From: Deltaproteobacteria bacterium
GTDB taxonomy: Bacteria > SZUA-79 > Acidulodesulfobacterales > Acidulodesulfobacteraceae
Length of the DNA: 64,000 bases
Assembly (NCBI GenBank): GCA_023489335.1
Contig: JAMDCP010000011.1
Span: forward strand, 62,001 to 126,000
Reading direction: 5' to 3'
The position numbers and the translations under genes are program-made. This document shows, in pieces, positions 20,461 to 32,351 of the stretch. The first letter of the stretch is position 1. Each line of letters starts with the position of its first letter. The notes beneath the pieces were generated by a model. It saw nothing but the letters and a program-made list of their open reading frames with translations, had not been told where the DNA came from and did no database searches.

Positions 20461-21576
20461 TCAAAACAAAGATGAAGGTTTTTGTATATTTATTTTGTTT
20501 AACATATCAAGAAAACTGTTTTCCTTTATCGATTGCCTTATTTTTACAATTAGATTCTGATAAAAATGAAGATTATGCAGTGTTAAAAGCCTTTGCGAAA
20601 ATATTTCTTTTGTCATAAAGATATGCCTTACATAAGCGGTGCTAAAATTTTTACAGCAAAAACAGCCGCAATCCGGGTCAAGCGGTCCAGTTTCGGATTT
20701 ATACTTAGAATTTTTAATGTTCAGGGTACCAGAGGATGTAAACACGAAACCGTTTCTTGCATTTCTTGTGGGCATTACGCAGTCAAACATATCTACGCCC
20801 AAAGATACCGCATTTATAATATCTTCCGGCGTTCCGACGCCCATAAGGTATCTTGGCTTATTTTCGGGAAGATTTGATACCGACGAGGCTAACATCCTGA
20901 ACATAACTTCTTTTGTTTCCCCGACAGCTAACCCGCCTATCGCATAACCGTCGGCATCCAACCCCGACATGATTCTGGCCGATTTTTCCCTCAGGTCTTC
21001 AAAAAAGTTGCCCTGGGATATAAGAAAAAGGAGATTGCCGTCCTTTTTCTTTGCGGACATCGACCTTTCCGCCCATTTTATCGTTATGTCAAGGTCTTTT
21101 TCCGCCTTGTCTCTCGAGGCTTCGGGTCCGGAGAATACATCCAGCTGCATCATTATGTCGGAACCCAACGCTTCCTGTATCCCGATGACGCGCTCGGGGG
21201 TAAAAAAGTGCGTCTCTCCGTCTATATGGGACATAAATGAAACCCCGTCGTCCACAACTTTGGCAAATTTGGCAAGGCTAAAAATTTGAAACCCGCCGGA
21301 GTCGGTTAAAATCATTCCTTTATATCTTGTAAAATTTCTTAAAGAGCCGAATTTTTTTATTATGTCTATGCCGGGACGCAAAAAAAGATGGTAAGTGTTT
21401 CCGAGCATAACCTTAAAACCCTCGTCATAGATTTCGAAAGGGGATAGCGATTTTACCGTTCCTATTGTTCCGACAGGCATAAAAACCGGCGTTTCTATAA
21501 TGCCGTTTTTAGTGGAAAGCTCGGCTATTCTGGCGCTCGTGCGTTCATCTTTTTTAATTATTTTAAACATCGTCAA
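20461..21576 (-). CDS. tgt: tRNA-guanine transglycosylase
   Basis: TPVFMPVGTIGTVKSL, LTDSGGFQIFSLAK, YLMGVGTPEDI, DCVMPTRNARNG motifs. Confidence 0.97.
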   Translation of the reverse strand: MTMFKIIKKDERTSARIAELSTKNGIIETPVFMPVGTIGTVKSLSPFEIYDEGFKVMLGNTYHLFLRPGIDIIKKFGSLRNFTRYKGMILTDSGGFQIFSLAKFAKVVDDGVSFMSHIDGETHFFTPERVIGIQEALGSDIMMQLDVFSGPEASRDKAEKDLDITIKWAERSMSAKKKDGNLLFLISQGNFFEDLREKSARIMSGLDADGYAIGGLAVGETKEVMFRMLASSVSNLPENKPRYLMGVGTPEDIINAVSLGVDMFDCVMPTRNARNGFVFTSSGTLNIKNSKYKSETGPLDPDCGCFCCKNFSTAYVRHIFMTKEIFSQRLLTLHNLHFYQNLIVKIRQSIKENSFLDMLNKINIQKPSSLF

Positions 21577-21612
21577 GAATTATATAATAAAAAAATTAAT
21601 TTTTAAATATTA

Positions 21613-22692
21613 TTAAATATTATATAGATACATGGCATCGCCGTAACTAAAAAGGGAATAGCCGTTTTTTACAGCCTCTTCGTAAACGGCTTTTGTTTTG
21701 CCTATGCCTATTAAGGCGCAAATCATAATAAATAGGGATGATTTTGGCTGATGAAAGTTTGTTATAAGATTTTTTGTTATTTTAAATTTATAGCCGGGGC
21801 GGATATACAAAGATGTCCTTTTTTTTGCGGCGGGAATTAAAATTCCGCTACTATCCGCACTTGATTCGAGGCACCTGACCGAAGATGTTCCCGTAATTAT
21901 GATTTTATTACCCGATTTTAATGTTTTGTTAATCAAACGGGCCGTTTTTTCCGAAATCGTATAAGTTTCGGGGTGCATATTATGCTTGCTTATGTCTTTT
22001 TCCCTGACGGGCATAAATGTTCCAAGCCCGATATTTAAAGAAACATCCGCAAAAATTCCACCTTTTCCGTTAATTTTATTTATCAGCTCGCCGGTAAAAT
22101 GAAGTCCGGCTGTTGGAGCCGCAACGGAAGAACCGCTTAAATTATCGGCGTAAACCGTTTGATAGTACGACTCGTCTATATTCTCGGGACTCCTTTTAAG
22201 GTAGGGAGGAAGGGGTATTTCCGCGCATTTATCGAAAATAAAATCGCTGTCTTCTTTGTTATTTATCAGAATATCGTAATTTCCGTTTCCGTAATTCTTT
22301 AAAACTATAATTTTGGGCCCGCCTTCGGCTTCGCTATTTTGATTTTCTTCGGTTATTAATATTTCTTCACCCTCTTTAATGGCTTTATGGGATTTTAAAA
22401 GGGCGTTCAGTCTAAGCGGAAATGATATGTTAAAAGGAAATTCCGTGATAAATATTTCTACTTTTCCGCCCGCCTTTCTTCTGCCGAAGATTCTCGCTTT
22501 CTTGACAAAGGAGTTATTGACTACAATAACATCGTTTTTATCTATATAATCCGTTATGTCGTAAAATTTCCTGTGCTCCATTTTAAAATTTTTTACATCT
22601 ACCGCAAGAAGCCTTGCCTCGTCGCGATTTTTAAGCGGATATTTTGCGATCAATTTTTCGTCGAATTTATAATCGAATAAATCTAATTCCAT
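21613..22692 (-). CDS. queA: S-adenosylmethionine:tRNA ribosyltransferase-isomerase
   Basis: MELDLFDYKFDEKLIAKYPLKNRDEARLL; SVAAPTAGLHFTGEL, TNFHQPKSSL; start chosen at MELDLF. Confidence 0.96.
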   Translation of the reverse strand: MELDLFDYKFDEKLIAKYPLKNRDEARLLAVDVKNFKMEHRKFYDITDYIDKNDVIVVNNSFVKKARIFGRRKAGGKVEIFITEFPFNISFPLRLNALLKSHKAIKEGEEILITEENQNSEAEGGPKIIVLKNYGNGNYDILINNKEDSDFIFDKCAEIPLPPYLKRSPENIDESYYQTVYADNLSGSSVAAPTAGLHFTGELINKINGKGGIFADVSLNIGLGTFMPVREKDISKHNMHPETYTISEKTARLINKTLKSGNKIIITGTSSVRCLESSADSSGILIPAAKKRTSLYIRPGYKFKITKNLITNFHQPKSSLFIMICALIGIGKTKAVYEEAVKNGYSLFSYGDAMYLYNI

Positions 22693-22800
22693 AAATGTAA
22701 AACCTTGCCGCCCCATTATATTTTTTTAATTTTTGTGTTATTATATGGCTTTGAATTTTATGTAAACTTTTTAATTATAGCATAATTACGGGAATTTATC

Positions 22801-23487
22801 GTGGGAATTTTTATAACGCTCGAAGGTATAGACGGGTCGGGCAAAACCACCGCCGCAGATCTGATAGCGGGTTCTTTAAGGGAGGCGGGATACAGGGTTT
22901 TACTTACGCAGGAGCCGACAGGCGCTTATCTTGGAACGGTTGTCAAAGATATTGTTATCGGGAGAGACTCAGGGAAGAATATCGACCTATCCTTTTTAAA
23001 AACATTGAGCAAAAAAACAGTCTCCATTATGGCGTTATTTTTATTTTCGGCGGATAGAATAGTCCATTTAGACGAAATTTCAATAAAACTAAATGATTTC
23101 GATGTTATATTGTGCGATAGGTTTATCGATTCCACATATGCTTATCAGGCGGTTTATCCAAATGGTAAAAACGATAAAAGTTTTGAAGAGCTTATTTTGA
23201 CTATAAACGATTTTGTTCTCAGGCAAAAAAATGTTGAAATAAACAGAACTTATCTTTTCGATTTAAAGCCGGAGGATGCTTTAAAGCGGCTAAACGGAAG
23301 GCTCGGCAAGTTTGACGGTTTTGACAGCGAACCTCTGGATTTTTTCGAACGGGTTAGAACTAATTATATATATCTTGCAGACAGGTTTAAAAGCAGAATT
23401 AAAAAAATCGACGCATCCGCTCCCGCAAAAGATACGGCGGCTCTGATAGTCAAAGATATTATAAAATTAATTAATACCCTATATTAA
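22801..23487 (+). CDS. tmk: Thymidylate kinase (GTG start)
   Basis: ITLEGIDGSGKTTAADLI, DRFIDSTYAYQ. Confidence 0.95.
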   Translation: MGIFITLEGIDGSGKTTAADLIAGSLREAGYRVLLTQEPTGAYLGTVVKDIVIGRDSGKNIDLSFLKTLSKKTVSIMALFLFSADRIVHLDEISIKLNDFDVILCDRFIDSTYAYQAVYPNGKNDKSFEELILTINDFVLRQKNVEINRTYLFDLKPEDALKRLNGRLGKFDGFDSEPLDFFERVRTNYIYLADRFKSRIKKIDASAPAKDTAALIVKDIIKLINTLY

Positions 23488-23530
23488 TTTTTCGAATTCG
23501 GGATAAATATAAAATTTACGGATTATATAT

Positions 23531-24727
23531 ATGGATTACGGCATTTCTAATATAATAGGGCATGAAAAACCTATAAGGTTCTTAAATGAGCTGTTTGTGA
23601 ACGATAGGATACCCTCCGGGCTTTTATTTTACGGGCAAAAGAATATCGGAAAAAGATTTGTCGCAATATCGTTTGCCGCTTCCGTTTTATGCAGAGACTA
23701 CTCATATTTCACGGGCGGCCGTGCCGGGATTAACGGGATTAACCAAATTGCCGAAAATCCTCCCGCTTTGTCTCTTTTCGAAGAGGAAAATTCCAAAGAT
23801 TCCGGGAATGAGGAACCGGGCGGCCATAAAACCACGGACGCTAAGGCATTAAGCGGGTATTTTTGCGGAAAATGCCCTTCGTGCAAGGGAGTATTAAACG
23901 GAACAAACCAAAATCTGATAATTGTGGAACCTGCGGGAAATTCAATAAAAATTGAAAAAATTAACCAGGTTAACTCGCTTTTAAGTTTAACCCCGGCATT
24001 CGAGGGGCACAGGTTTGTCATAATAGACGATGCGCAGGCAATGAACCCAAACGCAATGAATGCCCTTTTGAAAATTCTGGAAGAGCCTCCGGATAAGACC
24101 GTTTTTATTTTAATTTCATCGAACATAAACAGCCTTCTGCCGACCATTATTTCGAGATGTTCCCTGCTTGCTTTTAAACCCATTCCAGACGAGGTTTTAT
24201 TCGGCGCTTTTAAGGCAGAATTAACGGAAACGGCGGACGATATTTTGACGGTTTATTCAAGGCTTGCGAAAGGCAGTTATTCAAATTTCGAAAAGTTTGC
24301 AAGCGGCCAGTATTTTGAAACAAGAAAAAGGGTTTTAACGCTGATTTTTAACGAACCCTTTTACGGCAATTCGGCATTGCTTGGGTATGATATGTCGGAC
24401 GAGTTTAACAGGGTTTTAAAAAATTCGAACGAAAAGAATAAAGATAAAGATAACGAAAATAAGGTCGAATTATTTGAGATATTTTTGTTCATTTTGAGGG
24501 ATATTTATATTTATCGCATGACAAAAAATGGAAAATTATTATATAATATAGATATTTGCAAAGATATCGAAAAATTTATAAAAGATTCTAAAATTACGCC
24601 GCAAAGATTATTAAATATGATTGAATTAACGGCGGAATATATAGATAAAACCGGTTACAATTTAAATAAAACTATCGGTATGGATGCCTATTTTTCGGAT
24701 CTTTTAGCGCAAAATATATTGCGGTAA
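23531..24727 (+). CDS. holB: DNA polymerase III delta' subunit
   Basis: CGKCPSCKGV zinc module, NAMNALLKILEEPPDKTVFILISS. Confidence 0.93.
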   Translation: MDYGISNIIGHEKPIRFLNELFVNDRIPSGLLFYGQKNIGKRFVAISFAASVLCRDYSYFTGGRAGINGINQIAENPPALSLFEEENSKDSGNEEPGGHKTTDAKALSGYFCGKCPSCKGVLNGTNQNLIIVEPAGNSIKIEKINQVNSLLSLTPAFEGHRFVIIDDAQAMNPNAMNALLKILEEPPDKTVFILISSNINSLLPTIISRCSLLAFKPIPDEVLFGAFKAELTETADDILTVYSRLAKGSYSNFEKFASGQYFETRKRVLTLIFNEPFYGNSALLGYDMSDEFNRVLKNSNEKNKDKDNENKVELFEIFLFILRDIYIYRMTKNGKLLYNIDICKDIEKFIKDSKITPQRLLNMIELTAEYIDKTGYNLNKTIGMDAYFSDLLAQNILR

Positions 24728-24783
24728 TTTTAATTTTTTTAAATTTTAAATGATCAAAGGTCGAGGAGATATATACTATAAAT

Positions 24784-25500
24784 ATGAGAATAGCAGGAGT
24801 AAAGATACACGAAAAAGCCAATATAGAGGAATTTAATGCAAAAGCGCTGCAATTAAAGCTCGATGATAAAGTGCTTGTCGAGAAAGATAGCGGAATTTTT
24901 TTGGGGACGGTTGCGGAAGACATTAAAATTGCCGATAAAGACCCAAAAACCACGCCCAGGATAATCAGAAAAATTTACAGTTTCGAAACGGGAGAAAGGT
25001 TTGCATTTTATCCTATCGAAACGGAGGGTTTCTCTTTCTGCAAGGAAAATATAGACAATCTTAAAATTATAATGAAACTCCTTAAGGTTAAATATTTGCC
25101 TTCCGAAAACAAACTTATATTTTTTTATAGCGCCGAAGAAAGGGTCGATTTTAGGGAGCTTGTAAAAATACTTGCGGGAAAATTTCATTTACGAATCGAA
25201 ATGCGCCAGATTAATATCAGGGATGAATGTAAACTTCTGGGGGGAATAGGCGTATGCGGAAGGGCATGCTGCTGCAGCTCGGTTGGCCAGGAGTTAAATT
25301 ATGTAGCCTCAAAAATTACAAAACTTCAATGCCAGAATGCGGGCAAACTTGTAGGATATTGCGGCAGGCTTTTATGCTGTCTTGCTTTTGACCCGCTAAA
25401 TCCCGATGAGGATATTTGCAAAACGGTAAAGGAGAGCAGCGATGTTTTTTACCATAGCAGTTTTGACCCGTATAACGATAATCCGGATAAACAGGAGTGA
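24784..25500 (+). CDS. PSP1 domain protein (RicT/YaaT family)
   Basis: ECKLLGGIGVCGRACCCSS...NAGKLVGYCGRLLCCLAFD motifs. Confidence 0.92.
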   Translation: MRIAGVKIHEKANIEEFNAKALQLKLDDKVLVEKDSGIFLGTVAEDIKIADKDPKTTPRIIRKIYSFETGERFAFYPIETEGFSFCKENIDNLKIIMKLLKVKYLPSENKLIFFYSAEERVDFRELVKILAGKFHLRIEMRQINIRDECKLLGGIGVCGRACCCSSVGQELNYVASKITKLQCQNAGKLVGYCGRLLCCLAFDPLNPDEDICKTVKESSDVFYHSSFDPYNDNPDKQE

Positions 25501-27101
25501 AGAAGAATAAAGTTATGGCAAATAAAGATAATTATAAAAACTATTTTTATGTTACGACGCCTATTTATTATGTGAATGATAAACCCCATATCGGCCATGC
25601 GTATTCAACTGTTATCGCCGATTCTATTGCAAGATTCAAAAGGTTATCCGGTTATAAGGTATTTTTTCTGACCGGGACGGACGAACACGGGTTAAAAATA
25701 GAAAAAGAAGCAAATGCAAGGGGTATAACCCCAAAAGAGCTTGCGGATACCGTTCATGTCAAGTTTAAAGAACTTTTTGGGATGCTTTCCATATCTTATG
25801 ACAGGTTTATTAGAACTACCGATGAAGACCACATAAAAACGGTTCAACTTGCATTTTCGGCGTTAATGGAAAAGGGGGATATTTATCTTTCCGAATTTGA
25901 GGGCTGGTATTGCACTCCCTGCGAAACCTTCTTGACCGAAAGGCTACTTATAGGCGGCAGTTGTCCGGAGTGCGGAAGACAGGTATCGAGGGTCAAAGAG
26001 GAAAGTTACTTTTTAAAATTGGGCAAATATGAAAAAAGGCTTGTGGAATATATCGAAAGCCGTCCCGAATTTATTAAGCCGCCTTTTAGAAAAAAAGAGG
26101 TTTTATCGTTTATCAAAGAAGGGTTAAACGATTTAAGCATTTCAAGGACATCTTTCAGGTGGGGCATTCCTGTTCCGGGGAACGATAAACATATCATATA
26201 TGTCTGGTTCGATGCCCTTTTAAACTATCTTACGGCGATAGGCTTCGAAGAGTTTCGGAAGAAAGGGGATAACGATTTTAATTTGTTTTTTAAAACCGCA
26301 AACCACATCGTGGGCAAGGATATTCTTAAATTTCACGCCGTTTACTGGCCCATTATGCTTTTTGCTTTAGATTTGCCGCTTCCAAAAACAATATTTGCTC
26401 ATGGCTGGTGGCTTATGGACAATAAAAAGATGTCAAAATCCCTCGGCAATGTTATAGACCCGGTTTATTTGATAAATAATTACGGAGCGGATGCCTTAAG
26501 GTTTTATCTTTTAAGAGAGGTAACATTGGGCCTGGACGGCGATTTTAATATGGATAATTTCATTACAAGATATAATTCGGAGCTTGCAAACGATTTGGGA
26601 AATTTAGTTTCAAGGACAACTGCCATGCTTCAAAAATATACGGAGGGCAAACTGCCGGATTTCAGTGAAGCGGGGGATATCGACGAACATTTGAGCGGAG
26701 CGGTTTACAATATAACCTCTGCCTTGAACGAAAGATACGACAATTACGATTTTGCAAGGATTTTGGAAGAAACCTTTAAATTTATCAATATGGTAAATAA
26801 ATATATAAACGATAGCGCTCCATGGAAAATAAACATCTCTTCGCCGGAAGGCAAAAGAAATTTATATAAAATTTTAAGAAGCGCTGTTGTTTCGATATAT
26901 TGCATATCATATTTAATATACCCGTTTATGCCTGATACGGCGGCAAGAATTAACAAGATATTGAATATAGAGGCTTTTGCATTTTTTAAATCCCGTGTTG
27001 CTCCAGAAGATATTTTTGGCAGCCACCGGGTATTGTTTAAAGACGGTCATAAAATTAGCGAAGACAAGCATATTTTATTCCCAAAGATAGTAAATATATA
27101 A
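25497..27101 (+). CDS. metG: Methionyl-tRNA synthetase
   Basis: TTPIYYVNDKPHIGHAYST, CxxC...CPECG zinc motif, KMSKSLGNVIDP. Confidence 0.97.
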   Translation: MKKNKVMANKDNYKNYFYVTTPIYYVNDKPHIGHAYSTVIADSIARFKRLSGYKVFFLTGTDEHGLKIEKEANARGITPKELADTVHVKFKELFGMLSISYDRFIRTTDEDHIKTVQLAFSALMEKGDIYLSEFEGWYCTPCETFLTERLLIGGSCPECGRQVSRVKEESYFLKLGKYEKRLVEYIESRPEFIKPPFRKKEVLSFIKEGLNDLSISRTSFRWGIPVPGNDKHIIYVWFDALLNYLTAIGFEEFRKKGDNDFNLFFKTANHIVGKDILKFHAVYWPIMLFALDLPLPKTIFAHGWWLMDNKKMSKSLGNVIDPVYLINNYGADALRFYLLREVTLGLDGDFNMDNFITRYNSELANDLGNLVSRTTAMLQKYTEGKLPDFSEAGDIDEHLSGAVYNITSALNERYDNYDFARILEETFKFINMVNKYINDSAPWKINISSPEGKRNLYKILRSAVVSIYCISYLIYPFMPDTAARINKILNIEAFAFFKSRVAPEDIFGSHRVLFKDGHKISEDKHILFPKIVNI

Positions 27102-27107
27102 ATATAC

Positions 27108-28559
27108 ATGATAGATTCACACTGCCACTTAGAAATGCGGGATTTTGAAAGCGATTTTCAATCCGTTCTGGACAGAATGCGCGAAAACGGCGTAACGCAC
27201 GCCATTTCCATAGGTTCTTTAGCTCAAAACGAAAGAATAGAAAAAACCATGGATATTGTCAAATCCCGTGATTTTATTTATACCACGCTCGGGGTTCATC
27301 CTAAAAGTCCTTATACTAATTTTGAGGACATCCTGAAATTGTTTGAAAATTACTATTCGAATAACAGGGAAAAGATTGTTGCCGTGGGCGAAATTGGGCT
27401 TGATTATTTTTTTAACGGCGGCGTAACCGGAGATATTAATAAAATCAAAAGATTGCAGGAAGAACTATTCAGGTTTCAGATAGAGCTTGCTTTAACCAAC
27501 AGGCTTCCCGTTATAGTTCACATAAGGGATGCCTATAAGGAGGCGTTGGGTATTTTAAAGAGCTATATAAATGCGCCGGCAGGATTTTTTGGCGGAGTTA
27601 TACACTGCTTTTCGGCCGGCGATTTAGACATTGCCATGGAATTTATAAAACTTGGCTTTTTTATTTCTTTTTCGGCAAATATTACATATAAAAAAAATGA
27701 AAATATCAGGTTAATAGCAAAGAATATTCCGGACGAAAAGATTTTGCTGGAGACCGACAGCCCTTATCTTGCGCCGCAGGCTTTTAGGGGTAAAAGGAAC
27801 GAGCCGTCATATGTTCGTTTTGTCTTGCAGGAGATTGCGGGATTAAAAGGGATTGAACAAAAAAGATTCGATGAGCTTACGGTGCAAAACACCGTAAATC
27901 TTTTTTCCATTGGCGGGGTGCAAGGCTTTTATCCCGCCGTTGCTTATAAAATTAGAAACTCGGTTTATATAAATTTAACAAATAAATGCACCAACCGCTG
28001 CTCCTTTTGTCCGAAATATCAAAATCAAAACGGGCAAAATAATTTCAATGTCCGGGGTTATAATCTTGAATTAAAAAAAGAACCCTCTGCTTCGGAGGTT
28101 ATTTCGTCCGTTTTTCATTATTATAATTTTAACGAGGCGGTGTTTTGCGGACTCGGGGAACCGACGCTGCGGTTAGCAACCCTTAAGGCCGTTGCGAAGG
28201 CTATTAAAGAAAAGGAAGGCGGAGGAATAAAAGTGAGGCTCGATACGGACGGGTTAGCCAACGCCGTTTATAACCGGAATGTTGCGCATGAATTAGAAGG
28301 GCTTATAGATAGCGTGAGTATCAGCCTTAACGCCCATAGCAGCGATTTTTACGATAAGATTTGTCTTCCAAATTTAAACAGGAAAGGGGTGAATGCTTAT
28401 GCAGAGGTTACCTCCTTCATAAAAGAATCAAAAAAATACATAAAAGAGGTTACCGCAACCGCCGTAGATTTACCGGGACTCGATGTTTCATATGTCGAAA
28501 GCCTTGCCCATAACCTGGGCGTACAGTTTAAGCTTCGCAAGTATAATGATGTAGGGTAG
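27108..28559 (+). CDS. TatD-family nuclease fused to radical SAM domain
   Basis: N-terminal TatD (MIDSHCHLE, LLETDSPYLAPQAFRGKRNEP); C-terminal radical SAM (NLTNKCTNRCSFCPKY, FCGLGEPTLR). Confidence 0.93.
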   Translation: MIDSHCHLEMRDFESDFQSVLDRMRENGVTHAISIGSLAQNERIEKTMDIVKSRDFIYTTLGVHPKSPYTNFEDILKLFENYYSNNREKIVAVGEIGLDYFFNGGVTGDINKIKRLQEELFRFQIELALTNRLPVIVHIRDAYKEALGILKSYINAPAGFFGGVIHCFSAGDLDIAMEFIKLGFFISFSANITYKKNENIRLIAKNIPDEKILLETDSPYLAPQAFRGKRNEPSYVRFVLQEIAGLKGIEQKRFDELTVQNTVNLFSIGGVQGFYPAVAYKIRNSVYINLTNKCTNRCSFCPKYQNQNGQNNFNVRGYNLELKKEPSASEVISSVFHYYNFNEAVFCGLGEPTLRLATLKAVAKAIKEKEGGGIKVRLDTDGLANAVYNRNVAHELEGLIDSVSISLNAHSSDFYDKICLPNLNRKGVNAYAEVTSFIKESKKYIKEVTATAVDLPGLDVSYVESLAHNLGVQFKLRKYNDVG

Positions 28560-29675
28560 TCAAAACAATTCGCCGGTAAATACTTCGTTTGAATTATTAT
28601 CGCCGTCCTTATCCTTTACGGCGCCGCCGTTTTCTTCTTCGGCATCCGGATAACCATTAAGGCCGCTCTTCGTCCCCCTCTGTGCGTCATCTGTTTCTTT
28701 TAATTTTTGCGAATAAAATATTTTTGAATTTAGCAAGTATCTGTCAAGCTGTTTTGAATATGGACTCCAGGGCGCGTTCTGGCCTTCCGTCGCATCTATA
28801 AATTGATTTGTTTTTGCATCCATGTTATCTATAAAATGAAGTAAAAGAGCCTCGACGGTTTTTGGCCTTTTTGGCGAACCGAATTCTAATTCCCCATGAT
28901 GTGATATAATGGAGTGAAGCAGCAGCGTCCTTAAATTTTTAGGAAAACCTTGAATTTCGTCGATTTTTTTATCTATAATGTTTGCCCCAAGAACTATATG
29001 TCCCAATAGTTTTCCGTCATCGGAATATTCGGTTATATTATTTTTATTGCTTAACTCTTCCATTTTACCGACATCGTGAAGGAGAATGGACGCAATCAGG
29101 ATATCCTTATTTACATATTTTTCATAGTGTTTCGAGAGAAAAATCCCGATATTTAACATGCTCAAAGTATGCTCGAGCAGCCCCCCTATATAGCCGTGAT
29201 GAATGGATTTTGCGGCCGGCATTGTTTTTAATTTTTTAATGTAATTCTCGTCGTTCAAAAATTTTTTTGCGAGTTTTATAATATATTCATCGGACAGGGT
29301 TTCGTTTAAAAGATTTGAAAGTTCGGAAAACATGGCATCTATATCATATTTGGTTGATTTTAAAAATAGCCTGAGAAGATTTTCGCTTATGTCTTCCCCG
29401 CCTAACTTTTCCAGTTCCGAAATGCTGAGCTGAAGTTCATTCTGAAATATAGTCGATTTTGATTTTATTTTAATTAAGTCTCCGGCATCGAAGAGTTCAT
29501 TGTATTTTTCGATGTTATCCCAAATATAACCCTTAATTTCACCTGTTTTATCGGCTAATTTGAGGTATATATAAGGTTTTCCCGTTTTTCCGGCAGCCCG
29601 GGATTTGCTTTTAACAAGAAAAATAGATTCGACTTTTTGATTTTCTTTTATATCCGAAACCAAAATCTTTTCCAT
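28560..29675 (-). CDS. OB-fold/HD-domain 3'-5' exoribonuclease (YhaM-like)
   Basis: OB-fold N-terminus, HD motifs HHGYIGGLLEHTLSML and ASILLHDVGKMEEL; start reset to MEKILVSD. Confidence 0.88.
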   Translation of the reverse strand: MEKILVSDIKENQKVESIFLVKSKSRAAGKTGKPYIYLKLADKTGEIKGYIWDNIEKYNELFDAGDLIKIKSKSTIFQNELQLSISELEKLGGEDISENLLRLFLKSTKYDIDAMFSELSNLLNETLSDEYIIKLAKKFLNDENYIKKLKTMPAAKSIHHGYIGGLLEHTLSMLNIGIFLSKHYEKYVNKDILIASILLHDVGKMEELSNKNNITEYSDDGKLLGHIVLGANIIDKKIDEIQGFPKNLRTLLLHSIISHHGELEFGSPKRPKTVEALLLHFIDNMDAKTNQFIDATEGQNAPWSPYSKQLDRYLLNSKIFYSQKLKETDDAQRGTKSGLNGYPDAEEENGGAVKDKDGDNNSNEVFTGELF

Positions 29676-29806
29676 AGCTATCCATATTAGCAAAACTGGC
29701 ATTAAAAAGCAAAATTAACTTTTTTGTTGCCAAAAAAGAGAAGATAGTATAACATCGTAAAAGATATTTGAATAAAAACCAAAAAAAATTCTATTTTATA
29801 TGATAA

Positions 29807-30856
<1,050 letters not shown>

Positions 30857-30858
30857 TT

Positions 30859-31683
30859 GTGGGAAAATTTTTTAAAAATGTAAGAATTAAAAAATATAAG
30901 GATGTAATAGTCCTGCTTGTAATAATTGCAATATCCGTTTCGTTATATATCCTCTCTATCAGCGGCTTTAAATTCGGCGGTTTGTTTTCTAATTTTATAA
31001 ATAACTCTTTATATAATATATATAAAGTGGTCGATTATCCGTTAAATATTTCCCAGAAATTATATAAAAATTATTTAAATATCCTGTCCGTCAAAAGCGA
31101 TAATAAATTACTTAAAGCCAGAATAAAAATCATTAAATATAAATTAAACAAATACAGGGCTTACAAGATAGAAAATGAAAAACTTAAATCCCTTTTATTT
31201 TTAAAAGACGCCATATCCAAAAAATCCATCCCTGCATCCATTACCCTTCACGGGATAGAAGGGTGGTGGAATAGCCTTTATATAGATAAAGGGAAGAAAG
31301 ACGGGGTTAAAGTGGGAGACGGGGTTATTTCTTATAGCGGCGTTGTCGGAAGGGTTGTTTACGAAGGAAATAATAATGCCAAAGTTATTCCCGTTACCAA
31401 TCCTAAATGCGTCTTTTCCGTGGTGGATGCAAATACCGGAACCCTTGGCATAGCGCAGGGGCTTGGAAACGGTTATCTTAAAATGCGGTTTGTGTTTAAT
31501 TCCCAAAAAGTCGACGTGGGCGATGAAATTTTAACCTCGGGATTAGGAGGGATTTTCACCTCGGGCATAAATGTCGGCAAAGTGTCTTCGGTAAAAAGAA
31601 AAGGGTATAAAATATTCCAAAGAATAACGATAACACCCCATAAAAATTTATTTAATGCCAAACATGTCCTTGTCGAAGAATAA
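30859..31683 (+). CDS. mreC: Rod shape-determining protein MreC (GTG start)
   Basis: TM, coiled coil, VGRVVYEGNNNAKVIPVTNP; follows mreB. Confidence 0.93.
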   Translation: MGKFFKNVRIKKYKDVIVLLVIIAISVSLYILSISGFKFGGLFSNFINNSLYNIYKVVDYPLNISQKLYKNYLNILSVKSDNKLLKARIKIIKYKLNKYRAYKIENEKLKSLLFLKDAISKKSIPASITLHGIEGWWNSLYIDKGKKDGVKVGDGVISYSGVVGRVVYEGNNNAKVIPVTNPKCVFSVVDANTGTLGIAQGLGNGYLKMRFVFNSQKVDVGDEILTSGLGGIFTSGINVGKVSSVKRKGYKIFQRITITPHKNLFNAKHVLVEE

Positions 31684-32209
31684 TACGGTAAAATATATTT
31701 ACATATTTTGTTTTTCCTTGTTTTTAATACTAATATCCTTAGTATTAACAAATAATTTTAATAATTTTAATAAAATCGGCATTTTCCCAAATCTTTCCCT
31801 TATAGCTTTAATATATATTTCGGCATATTTAGATGTCTATCCCGGCGCCATATTAGCCTATCTGTTGTTTTACATTTACGGTTCTATGACCGTTTTGAAT
31901 CCGGTGGTTTTCTCGCTTGCCGGCGTCGTCTCTTACGGTGTTTCTTATATTCTATGGCGGAAAGTTTCGGCAGAAAATTCTATGAACGAGATTTTAATAA
32001 CCTTTTTCTCGTCCATAATTTATTATCTCATGCTCTTTTTAATAGTTTTTTACTCCATCGGCATTCATTTTAATTTCTTGAATTTTTTTCTTTTATACAG
32101 CCTTCCCGCATCCATAACTACTTCATTAATTTCTCCGCTGGTATTTTTCGTCTTTAAAAAGTTCGGTTACAAAATTTTTTTAAAAAGAAATAAAATAATT
32201 TTTGATTAG
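31655..32209 (+). CDS. mreD: Rod shape-determining protein MreD
   Basis: Multi-TM ~180 aa protein directly after mreC. Confidence 0.8.
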   Translation: MPNMSLSKNNTVKYIYIFCFSLFLILISLVLTNNFNNFNKIGIFPNLSLIALIYISAYLDVYPGAILAYLLFYIYGSMTVLNPVVFSLAGVVSYGVSYILWRKVSAENSMNEILITFFSSIIYYLMLFLIVFYSIGIHFNFLNFFLLYSLPASITTSLISPLVFFVFKKFGYKIFLKRNKIIFD

Positions 32210-32351
32210 CATTGATTAGATTTCAGGCATATTTCATTTTTTATTTGCATAAAATTGTATTGCCGTATAAAATAAAACTTACAGTATTTGCGTTCACTTC
32301 GCTAATCGGGACAAAAAAATAGATAAAATATTTAAGGGGTTTTAAACCATT

